Below, piece by piece: positions 1 to 5,689 of a stretch of 5,696 bases of DNA. The notes under the pieces were generated by a model. The model worked only from the letters and a program-made list of their open reading frames with translations, searched no databases and was not told the origin of the DNA. The DNA comes from Cyclobacteriaceae bacterium. Lineage in GTDB: Bacteria; Bacteroidota; Bacteroidia; Cytophagales; Cyclobacteriaceae. The position numbers and the translations under genes were made by a program. Positions within the stretch are counted from its first letter, which is position 1; every line of letters begins with the position of its first letter. Where the stretch lies: assembly GCA_025455225.1 (NCBI GenBank), contig JALOMY010000330.1, positions 1-5,696 of the forward strand. The letters run 5' to 3'.

Positions 1-1
1 G

Positions 2-553
2 CATGCCAACATTCTTATGCCGCGCATGTTGTCAGGTCATTTGCAGGGCAGGTTATTATCCATGATCAGCCATATGATCCAACCAAAATCCATACTGGAA
101 ATCGGAACCTATACCGGTTATTCTGCAATTTGCCTTGCCGAAGGCCTCCGACCCGGAGGTAAGTTGATTACGCTGGACATCAATGATGAATTGGAAGAAC
201 TGGTTCGGGGATTTTTTAAGCAGGCATCTTTAACCGAGATTATTGATTACCGGATCGGCAATGCTTTGCATATAATTCCAACCTTAACCGATTCATTCGA
301 CCTTGTCTTTATTGATGCCGATAAAGAAAACTATTGCCGTTATTACGATTTAGTTTTCAAACTTGTACCTTTGGGAGGTTTTATTCTGGCCGATAATGTG
401 CTGTGGAGTGGCAAAGTATTGGATGAGAAGCCGGATAAAGACACGAAAGCTATTTTAGCTTTCAATGAGATGATCCAACAGGATTCCCGGGTTGAAAATG
501 TTTTGTTGCCGGTACGCGATGGCATCATGTTGGTGAGAAAAGTTTCCGATTGA
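2..553 (+). CDS. SAM-dependent O-methyltransferase, 5'-truncated by the window edge
   Basis: Class I methyltransferase of the O-methyltransferase family 3 type (related to YrrM, catechol and caffeoyl-CoA O-methyltransferases). It is expected to move a methyl group from S-adenosylmethionine to a hydroxyl of an unidentified small molecule, in the cytoplasm and with a divalent metal. Numbering from the ATG at 17: motif I ILEIGTYTGYS at 26-36 binds SAM, LITLDIN at 50-56 holds the acidic residue for the ribose, and FIDADK at 98-103 with ADNVLW at 125-130 supplies the usual metal ligands (D100, D126, N127). The frame is open back to base 2 (residues HANIL before the methionine), and family members normally have about 30-40 more residues before PRMLSGHLQGR. 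The true start is therefore probably outside the window and the ATG at 17 is internal. The gene ends 34 bp before the transglycosylase on the same strand with no visible terminator, so co-transcription is likely. The substrate cannot be inferred. Confidence 0.88.
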   Translation, partial: HANILMPRMLSGHLQGRLLSMISHMIQPKSILEIGTYTGYSAICLAEGLRPGGKLITLDINDELEELVRGFFKQASLTEIIDYRIGNALHIIPTLTDSFDLVFIDADKENYCRYYDLVFKLVPLGGFILADNVLWSGKVLDEKPDKDTKAILAFNEMIQQDSRVENVLLPVRDGIMLVRKVSD

Positions 554-587
554 TTTTTTAGGCTGATCATTTTTTAAACTGATACGT

Positions 588-2384
588 ATGCGATTAACAG
601 CCATCTTTGTTGTTATTCCTTTTCTGATTCTGGCACAACCCAATGAAGTGCCTCATAAAATGCAGTTTGCCGGCATGACACTCACCATCCGGGACGATGC
701 ACGAAGAGAAATCCAGAAAGATGTTGACGCGCTCATGCAATATCCCAAGTATTTTAACATTAAGGTTGAGCGGGCTAAAACGTATTTTCCAATTATCGAG
801 AAAGTATTTGCAGAAGAACGTCTCCCGGATGATTTCAAATTTTTAGTACTGCAGGAAAGTGCTTTGATTGCTGATGCAGTATCTACTTCCAACGCTGTCG
901 GCTTTTGGCAGTTTAAGGATTTCACTGCTATTGAGATGGGTTTACGGGTCGATAAGGAGATTGATGAACGAATGAATATCGTTTCCTCCACCCGGGCAGC
1001 GGCTCAATATTTAAAAAAGAACAACTTCTATTTCAATAATTGGCTTTACGCGTTGCAAGCTTACCAGATGGGAGCGGGCGGGGTAATGCGGTCAATAAGT
1101 GATTATCAAAGTGGAGCAAGCCACATGGAGATTACGTCTAAGACGTATTGGTACGTTAAGAAATTCCTGGCGCATAAAGTTGCTTTTGAAAATGCCCTGA
1201 GAGGACCAGCAGAAGTAACCGTAGTTCCCTATGAGAATCAGAAGAAGACGATGTTGGCGGATATTGCAAAGGAAGTTTCCGTTCCGGCCGAGAAGCTTGA
1301 AGAATACAACAAGTGGATCCGCAAAGGAACCATTCCCGATGACCGAAAATACACAGTAGTAATACCTGTACAGGGCGATGCCCGCCAGGTCTATGCCTCA
1401 GTAGCCCGGACCAATTCTCCATCGGCAACAGGTAAAGAATCCGGTAACCGAAAACTGAATGCCAGGCCGGCTGTTGCCTCCTCGTTGGATAAAAAATACA
1501 TTCATGGCTTGCCGGCTATTAAGCCTGAACCCGGAGAAAGTATATCAGCTCTAGCCAAACGCGCAGGTGTAAGTTTATCTTATTTTTTGTCCTGCAACGA
1601 TCTGAGCATCAGTGATCCGCTTAATGAAAATCAATACTATTATCTGAAGAAGAAAAAATCGAAATCAACCACTGACCGGCATACGGTAGTCCGTCAGGAT
1701 GAAACGCTTTGGTCTATCAGCCAGCAATATGGAATTCAGTTGAAACGGGTGAGGAAAGCTAATCCTAGCTTGCCATCAGGAAATCTAAAAACAGGAACGA
1801 TTGTAATGTTACCTGCAGGAATGAATTCGGGCAAACCGGCAGCAGAAACCAAACCGCCAGTGGAGGTAGTGGAATTGGAAACCGGGGAGTTTTTTAACTG
1901 GTCGATCAAACCCGAAACAACGGAAGTAATTGCCTCGGCCAATCCGATAACCGAAACAAAGCCTGCTCAGGAATCTGTACGGCCTGCATCAGAGAGTACA
2001 ATTCCTGCACCTGATCAAAGCTCTGGACCACTTCCCGATAAGCATGTGGTTGCTGCCGGTGAAACACTGTATTCTATTTCCAAGCGATACAACGTTGGTG
2101 TTATGGACCTCGTGAACTGGAACCAACTGTCATTGCAGGAAGGAATTAAACCAGGTCAGGTTTTAAAAATTAAAGAAGAAAAGGAAAATACTTTAACAGA
2201 ATCACAACCCATAGAAGCCCAGGAAGGAAGCTCCGGAATAATTGTTTACGAAGTTAAAGCTTCTGATACCTTATACAGTGTAGCCCGTCAGTATGGAGTG
2301 ACCATAAAGGATTTGATGGATTGGAATAAAAAGAAGGATTTCAATGTTTCAGTGGGCGAAAAGCTCATTATCCAACAGAAATAA
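588..2384 (+). CDS. Secreted MltD-like lytic transglycosylase with multiple LysM repeats
   Basis: Likely a murein-cleaving lytic transglycosylase that cuts the MurNAc-GlcNAc bond in the periplasm, with LysM modules holding it on the glycan. Residues 1-16 form a short signal peptide (R2, hydrophobic 3-15, probable cleavage LILA/QP). No lipobox cysteine is present, unlike E. coli MltD. The SLT catalytic domain spans about 60-200: LVLQESAL with catalytic E90, then SNAVGFWQFKDFTA at 101-114, DERMN at 126-130, and ALQAYQMGAGGV at 155-166. A LysM-like module follows at about 214-262 (MLADIAKEVSV, YNKW), a degenerate one at 307-353, and clear ones at 365-409 (TLWSISQQYGI), 485-529 (TLYSISKRYNV) and 553-596 (TLYSVARQYGV). 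The latter are separated by P/E/T-rich linkers. The 598-residue length fits Bacteroidota MltD-type proteins. The ATG at 588 is chosen because it gives the signal peptide directly. The family call is firm; the exact bond specificity is inferred. Confidence 0.9.
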   Translation: MRLTAIFVVIPFLILAQPNEVPHKMQFAGMTLTIRDDARREIQKDVDALMQYPKYFNIKVERAKTYFPIIEKVFAEERLPDDFKFLVLQESALIADAVSTSNAVGFWQFKDFTAIEMGLRVDKEIDERMNIVSSTRAAAQYLKKNNFYFNNWLYALQAYQMGAGGVMRSISDYQSGASHMEITSKTYWYVKKFLAHKVAFENALRGPAEVTVVPYENQKKTMLADIAKEVSVPAEKLEEYNKWIRKGTIPDDRKYTVVIPVQGDARQVYASVARTNSPSATGKESGNRKLNARPAVASSLDKKYIHGLPAIKPEPGESISALAKRAGVSLSYFLSCNDLSISDPLNENQYYYLKKKKSKSTTDRHTVVRQDETLWSISQQYGIQLKRVRKANPSLPSGNLKTGTIVMLPAGMNSGKPAAETKPPVEVVELETGEFFNWSIKPETTEVIASANPITETKPAQESVRPASESTIPAPDQSSGPLPDKHVVAAGETLYSISKRYNVGVMDLVNWNQLSLQEGIKPGQVLKIKEEKENTLTESQPIEAQEGSSGIIVYEVKASDTLYSVARQYGVTIKDLMDWNKKKDFNVSVGEKLIIQQK

Positions 2385-2423
2385 GCCTCATTTTGTTACT
2401 TTTTACAGAATTTATTACGTCTT

Positions 2424-2460
2424 TGACGGTAAAACATCGTCATGACTTCTAATTGATTAG
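2424..2460. promoter_or_regulatory. Cluster of short inverted repeats, possible operator region
   Basis: Three small dyads lie just upstream of the putative -7 box. TGACG (2424-2428) pairs with CGTCA (2438-2442) across 9 nt. GTCATGAC (2439-2446) is a perfect palindrome. CTAAT-TG-ATTAG (2449-2460) has 5-bp arms. No T-tract follows any of them, so they do not form an intrinsic terminator for the transglycosylase gene. They could be binding sites for a regulator, but short dyads of this kind occur by chance in AT-rich DNA. Confidence 0.2.
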
Positions 2461-2468
2461 AAAAGAGA

Positions 2469-2476
2469 TATTTTTG
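2469..2476 (+). promoter_or_regulatory. Possible Bacteroidota -7 promoter box (TATTTTTG)
   Basis: TATTTTTG fits the Bacteroidota -7 consensus TAnnTTTG and lies 59 bp before the response-regulator ATG. A matching -33 TTG at the usual distance of about 19-21 bp is not present; the nearest TTG (2453-2455) is only 13 bp away. Transcription would start near 2481-2484, placing the 17-bp tandem repeat in the untranslated leader. Called from the motif alone. Confidence 0.4.
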
Positions 2477-2478
2477 TA

Positions 2479-2512
2479 CGAATTGAAATGTTTTTCGAAT
2501 TGAAATGTTTTT
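2479..2512 (+). repeat. Perfect 17-bp tandem direct repeat in the response-regulator leader
   Basis: CGAATTGAAATGTTTTT occurs twice with no gap or mismatch (2479-2495 and 2496-2512). A partial echo, GAATTGAcTTTT, follows at 2517-2528. The repeat sits between the putative -7 box and the start codon at 2536, so it would be transcribed into the leader RNA if that promoter is used. It may be a recent slippage duplication or a doubled binding site; the sequence alone does not say which. Confidence 0.85.
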
Positions 2513-2535
2513 AAATGAATTGACTTTTACGGGCG

Positions 2536-2949
2536 ATGGAAATTGGACAGAAAGCTATAGACCTGGTGATGTTGGTCGATGATAATGAAACCGATAACTT
2601 TATCAGTAAACGGATTATCGAAATCACAAAATTCTCCAAACGGGTTGAGGCCAAAAATTCGGGGAAAGCTGCACTTGATTATCTCAAGGAAAATGAAAAC
2701 AATCCAGCCAATTTGCCGACACTGATTTTCCTTGACATTAATATGCCTATTGTGGATGGTTTCGTCTTCTTATATGAATTTGAAAAATTCAACGAGATTG
2801 TTCGCAATAAATGCAAAGTCATCATTTTATCCAGTTCGGACAATAAACGCGATATCGATAAAATCGTGAACAATAATCATGTCATTAAATTTATCACCAA
2901 GCCGTTAACCGAAGTGGCGTTGGATGAAATCAAGTTGAATAATATCTGA
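2536..2949 (+). CDS. Stand-alone receiver-domain (CheY-like) response regulator
   Basis: A 137-residue single-domain response regulator that should receive a phosphoryl group from a histidine kinase or phosphotransfer protein in the cytoplasm and act by protein contact, since it carries no output domain. Key positions are visible: acidic pair D15/D16 in MLVDDNETDNF, phospho-acceptor D67 in IFLDINMPIVDG, the serine switch position in ILSSS at 97-101, and K122-P123 in ITKPL. The ATG at 2536 places the first beta strand and DD pair at normal distance from the N-terminus. No histidine kinase is encoded in the window, so this is an orphan here. DUF3078 follows 35 bp downstream, possibly in the same transcript. 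This subtype (VDDNExD start, lone receiver) is common in Bacteroidota, but no specific pathway can be named. Confidence 0.92.
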   Translation: MEIGQKAIDLVMLVDDNETDNFISKRIIEITKFSKRVEAKNSGKAALDYLKENENNPANLPTLIFLDINMPIVDGFVFLYEFEKFNEIVRNKCKVIILSSSDNKRDIDKIVNNNHVIKFITKPLTEVALDEIKLNNI

Positions 2950-2960
2950 TATTCAATATC
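2941..2960. repeat. Alternating inverted repeats across the response-regulator stop codon
   Basis: AATATC (2941-2946), GATATT (2948-2953) and AATATC (2955-2960) are separated by single bases, so the middle arm can pair with either neighbour, although such a hairpin would have a strained tiny loop. The TGA stop at 2947-2949 lies inside. It is AT-only pairing without a U-tract, so not a convincing terminator. It could be a palindromic protein site before DUF3078 or chance. Confidence 0.35.
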
Positions 2961-2984
2961 CTTGATTACCCTAACCTGAATTAT

Positions 2985-3896
2985 ATGAAAAATTACCCAC
3001 TCATTGGAGCTTTGCTCCTTTTCATTCTTACGGGAACAGCTCCATCATACGCTCAGATTGTTAAGCCTGATTCTGCCTCTCATTGGAAGAAGAAATTTAT
3101 TTTTAATTTCAATGTTAACCAGGCAGCGTTTTCATCAAACTGGAAAGCAGGTGGTATTAATTCAATCGGCTTAAACGGATCATTGAACTATAAAGCAAAT
3201 TATAGCAAAAACCGAACTACCTGGGATAATGAACTTGACTTCCTGTACGGATTTGTTGATAACGATGGTCAGGGCTTTCGTAAAACATTAGATCGGATAT
3301 TTCTCGATACGAAAGTGGGCCATAAACTAAACGACAAATGGGATTTGTTTACTTCATTGAATTTTTTATCCCAATTTTCGAAGGGTTATAAATACAATGA
3401 TGACGACACTCAGGATTTGATTTCCGATTTTCTGGCGCCTGCTTTCATTACATCGGCCTGGGGTGTTGAGTATCACCCGGCAGAATATTTCAAAGTTCGC
3501 ATTGCTCCGTTTGCACCCCGCGTTACTATACTCACCGACAATAACGGAAGGTTTGATGCAGTCGATCCGTTACGGCCTTATGGTGTTGAGTTAGGTGAGG
3601 ATACGCGCTTTGAATGGCTCGCCTTTCAGCTAACGGCTGATTTTGACAAAGAGATTGCTACCAATCTTAATCTGAAATGGCGTTATATGCTGTATGCCAA
3701 TTATGAAACTCTTGAAGCCAAAACCATAGATCATCGACTTGATCTGATGTTGACAGCACGAGTGAATAAGTTTATCAGCGTTGGCTTGGGTGGAATTCTT
3801 GTGTATGACATTGACCAGGATGCCGGTGCCCAGCTTAGCCAGGCATTCAATTTCGGATTCCGGTATTCTATTCAGAATTACGAGGAAAAGAAGTAA
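2985..3896 (+). CDS. DUF3078 outer-membrane beta-barrel protein
   Basis: A 303-residue exported protein of the Bacteroidota-specific DUF3078 family, whose function is not known. Residues 1-23 form a classical signal peptide (K2, hydrophobic core LIGALLLFILTG, cleavage after SYA at Q24). The mature protein is rich in alternating polar/aromatic beta strands. It shows family landmarks: SNWKAGGINSIGLNGSLNY at about 51-69, WDNELDFLYGF just after, and a C-terminal strand FNFGFRYSIQNY typical of outer-membrane barrels. It would sit in the outer membrane; transport or structural roles are both possible. The ATG at 2985 is chosen because it begins the signal peptide. It lies 35 bp after the response regulator and has no clear promoter of its own. 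It ends 6 bp from the convergent dnaX stop codon. Family assignment is from pattern recognition. Confidence 0.85.
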   Translation: MKNYPLIGALLLFILTGTAPSYAQIVKPDSASHWKKKFIFNFNVNQAAFSSNWKAGGINSIGLNGSLNYKANYSKNRTTWDNELDFLYGFVDNDGQGFRKTLDRIFLDTKVGHKLNDKWDLFTSLNFLSQFSKGYKYNDDDTQDLISDFLAPAFITSAWGVEYHPAEYFKVRIAPFAPRVTILTDNNGRFDAVDPLRPYGVELGEDTRFEWLAFQLTADFDKEIATNLNLKWRYMLYANYETLEAKTIDHRLDLMLTARVNKFISVGLGGILVYDIDQDAGAQLSQAFNFGFRYSIQNYEEKK

Positions 3897-3902
3897 CCCC
3901 GT

Positions 3903-5596
3903 TTAATAGTCAGGGTCTAGCCCTAACCGGTCTTTCAAAATGCGCAGGTTAGGGTTTTTTGTTGCCAGGTGTTCAAACTTTTCGCGGTTGGTATAAATCA
4001 CTTGCTTGTGATCAGAAACAACCAGTTCACCCTGGATTTGTATGGTAAAATTGTTCAGCTTTTCACGGATAAACTGCATGAGTTCGGCTTTCAGGGAATT
4101 AAGCAATGTTTCCTGCACCGGGTTCATCAAATGAAGAACTACCGTGGAATCGTTAAGCTCAATTTCCTGGTTCAATAGCTGAAATTCTGCTTTATAAAGT
4201 TTTCGCTGCTCTGCAAATTCCAGCCAGGCGGCTTTCAGTGATTGTAATGTAAAAGGTTGAACCGGTACCGGAGTGGCAGGTGCAGGGGCATTCATATCGG
4301 GTTTATTTTCTTTCCCCGATTTATGCAATGCCTGAAGTTTGGGAATGGTTACTGTGCTTTTGGCACGACCGGTTGGTTTGATTTCCTTTTTTACTGAAAC
4401 GGGCGGAACTTCTAATACTGCTGAAGAAGTTTCCTGGACTACTGAACCAGCGGGTGGATTTTCTACCGGTGATTTTGATGTTAGGTCGGGCTCACTACTT
4501 TTTTTTTTACCGGCACCTGTTCGGGCAAGGAAGTAGCATCAAAAACAGCCTGAACATGGGCCATTTTCATTAACGACAGTTCAACCAGCAAGCGTTGATT
4601 TTTACTGCTCTTGTACTGAATGTCGCATTGGGTTGCCAGGTTAAGCCAGGACAGCAGCAAGGATGGCGATGCAACCTGGGCTTGCTGTACATACTTTTTC
4701 TTCACACTTTCAGGTACTTCCATCAATTGCGTTGTTCGCGCATCTTGTGATACCAGGAGGTTGCGGAAATGTTCACTCAATCCAACAATAAAATTCTGTC
4801 CGTCAAATCCTTTACGCAGAATTTCATCGAGAATGAGTAAGGGCTCAGTATGATGTTGTTCCAATAAAGCTTCGACCACCTTGAAATAATAATCGTAGTC
4901 GAGAATGTGAAGATTATTCAGTACATCCTTAAATGTAATTCCTTTCCCGGCCGAATACGTTACCATTAAGTCGAAAATGGAAAGTGCATCGCGCAGAGCG
5001 CCATCGGCCTTTTGTGCAATCAGGTGCAAAGCCTCTTCCTCAACCTTTATTCCTTCGTGGTTGGCAATTTTTATCAAATGCCGGGTTATGTCGGCAATTT
5101 GTATCCGGTTGAAATCGAAAATCTGGCATCGCGATAAAATCGTGGGAATGACTTTATGCTTTTCTGTTGTTGCCAGGATAAAAATGGCATATGATGGTGG
5201 TTCTTCCAACGTCTTCAGAAATGCATTGAAGGCCGCATTGGAGAGCATATGCACCTCGTCAATTATGTAAACTTTAAATTTTCCGAACTGGGGTGGGTAG
5301 CGCACCTGGTCAATCAGGTTGCGGATGTCTTCTACGGAATTGTTTGAAGCAGCATCCAGCTCGAAAATATTCAGAGAATTGACCTCAGATTTTTCTTCAA
5401 AGCCATTAATCAACCGGGCTACAATCCGCGCACAGGTGGTTTTACCAACACCCCGTGGACCACAAAAAAGTAAAGCCTGAGCTAATTTATTCGAATCGAT
5501 GGCATTTTTGAGCGTGGTGGTAATGTGTTCCTGCCCGACTACTTCATCGAAACCGGAGGGACGGTACTTTCGGGCCGATACAACAAAATTGTCCAT
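3903..5596 (-). CDS. dnaX: DNA polymerase III subunit tau (long dnaX product, via -1 frameshift at the A10 run)
   Basis: Predicted full-length DnaX, 564 residues, made if decoding moves to the -1 frame on the A-run at 4508-4499. Residues 1-364 are shared with gamma. Residues from about 365 to 448 form a P/S/T/K-rich linker with no stop codon. Residues about 449-564 (from FTLQSLKAAW to GLDPDY) form the compact C-terminal domain typical of Bacteroidota DnaX, which by analogy with tau should contact the polymerase alpha subunit and possibly the helicase. The -1 frame is open without interruption from the A-run to TAA at 3905-3903, and its end matches the family, so the downstream stretch is part of dnaX and not a separate gene. 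Start is ATG at 5596-5594. If the A10 count is a sequencing error, this 564-residue frame would be close to the sole product. Confidence 0.85.
3921..3960 (+). terminator. Intrinsic terminator for the DUF3078 transcript, inside the 3' end of dnaX
   Basis: CCCTAACC (3921-3928) and GGTTAGGG (3947-3954) form a perfect 8-bp stem with an 18-nt loop, followed directly by T6 (3955-3960). Orientation fits termination of the plus-strand DUF3078 (and perhaps response-regulator) transcript, 25 bp after its stop. The stem lies within the last codons of the minus-strand dnaX tau frame (NPNLRILKDRLG). There is no T-tract on the minus side, so it should act in one direction only. A smaller hairpin, AGGG-TCTAG-CCCT at 3912-3924, overlaps its left arm and would compete with it. 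Confidence 0.7.
4481..5596 (-). CDS. dnaX: DNA polymerase III subunit gamma (short dnaX product, zero frame)
   Basis: The zero-frame product is a 371-residue AAA+ clamp-loader subunit that helps load the beta sliding clamp onto primed DNA. From the ATG at 5596: YRPSGFDEVVGQE at 11-23, Walker A GPRGVGKTT at 45-53 (K51), Walker B YIIDEVHML at 110-118 (D113, E114), sensor 1 ILATTE at 140-145, arginine finger in ILSRCQ (R156), sensor 2 GALRDALS at 199-206 (R202), then the helical collar domain to about 350. It ends PVKKKVVSPT, with TAA six codons after the lysine run, so it lacks the C-terminal domain. This matches the usual gamma form. Cysteines of the zinc module are absent: only about 15 residues (GFEEKSEVNSLNIFE) separate N64 from LDAAS. 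An upstream in-frame TTG at 5617 would add seven residues but is unlikely, because MDNFVVSARKYRP is the family N-terminus. Confidence 0.95.
   Translation of the reverse strand: MDNFVVSARKYRPSGFDEVVGQEHITTTLKNAIDSNKLAQALLFCGPRGVGKTTCARIVARLINGFEEKSEVNSLNIFELDAASNNSVEDIRNLIDQVRYPPQFGKFKVYIIDEVHMLSNAAFNAFLKTLEEPPSYAIFILATTEKHKVIPTILSRCQIFDFNRIQIADITRHLIKIANHEGIKVEEEALHLIAQKADGALRDALSIFDLMVTYSAGKGITFKDVLNNLHILDYDYYFKVVEALLEQHHTEPLLILDEILRKGFDGQNFIVGLSEHFRNLLVSQDARTTQLMEVPESVKKKYVQQAQVASPSLLLSWLNLATQCDIQYKSSKNQRLLVELSLMKMAHVQAVFDATSLPEQVPVKKKVVSPT
4499..4508 (-). other. A10 slippery run in dnaX mRNA (frameshift or transcriptional slippage site)
   Basis: Ten consecutive T on the plus strand read as A10 in dnaX mRNA, in the zero-frame context GTA AAA AAA AAA GTA. 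It holds A-AAA-AAA heptamers in the register needed for tandem -1 tRNA slippage, and it is long enough for RNA polymerase stuttering. Adding one A (or losing two) puts translation in the tau frame. No obvious upstream purine-rich anti-anti-SD element or strong downstream hairpin was found, which favours transcriptional slippage. It is the only A or T homopolymer this long that I see in the window. Confidence 0.8.
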
Positions 5597-5640
5597 TGGG
5601 CGCAAGATAAAATTCAAAAGACAATTAACAATGATCGAAA
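5597..5640 (-). promoter_or_regulatory. Weak candidate promoter region for dnaX
   Basis: Reading toward dnaX, a TTG (5631-5629) is followed 19 nt later by TATCTTG (5609-5603), a one-base-short match to TAnnTTTG, only a few bases before the ATG at 5596. If used, the transcript would be almost leaderless. No Shine-Dalgarno sequence is visible upstream of the ATG. The match is imperfect and AT-rich DNA gives many such hits. Confidence 0.2.
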
Positions 5641-5681
5641 GGGAATAAGCTTACCGGGCAGTTCGTGAACTTTTTAGCTGC

Positions 5682-5689
5682 TATATTTG
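5682..5689 (+). promoter_or_regulatory. Possible -7 box for a gene to the right of the window
   Basis: TATATTTG fits TAnnTTTG exactly and points rightward, away from dnaX. At about the right spacing upstream, 5660-5671 holds the dyad AGTTC-GT-GAACT in place of a clean TTG -33 box. The stretch 5597-5696 has no coding capacity that I can support, so it is probably a divergent intergenic region. The downstream gene is outside the window. Confidence 0.4.

Noticed and set aside
588..640. Lipoprotein signal on the transglycosylase, as in E. coli MltD
   Set aside because: The region after the hydrophobic core reads LILAQPNE, with no cysteine, so it is an ordinary signal peptide.
653..1942. Minus-strand open frames opposite the transglycosylase
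   Set aside because: They show no recognisable domain or start context, and the plus-strand protein over the same bases is clearly real.
3903..4328. A separate 141-residue minus-strand gene starting at a TTG
   Set aside because: Its frame is open upstream all the way to the dnaX A-run, the start would be a TTG with no ribosome site, and the sequence is the C-terminal domain of DnaX. It is treated as the tau-specific part.
4400..4498. A stimulatory hairpin or pseudoknot downstream of the dnaX slippery run
   Set aside because: Only weak 4-bp pairings (GTGA/TCAC, CTGG/CCAG) were found by eye, far short of the E. coli dnaX stem. A folding program might still find one.
4499..4508. The T10 run as a plus-strand intrinsic terminator
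   Set aside because: No GC-rich hairpin precedes it on the plus strand, and there is no plus-strand gene ending there.
4339..5270. Plus-strand open frames opposite dnaX
   Set aside because: They are antisense shadows of conserved DnaX coding sequence with no family features of their own.
5597..5617. An upstream TTG start adding seven residues to DnaX
   Set aside because: The ATG at 5596 begins the conserved MDNFVVSARKYRP N-terminus; the extra residues have no family support.
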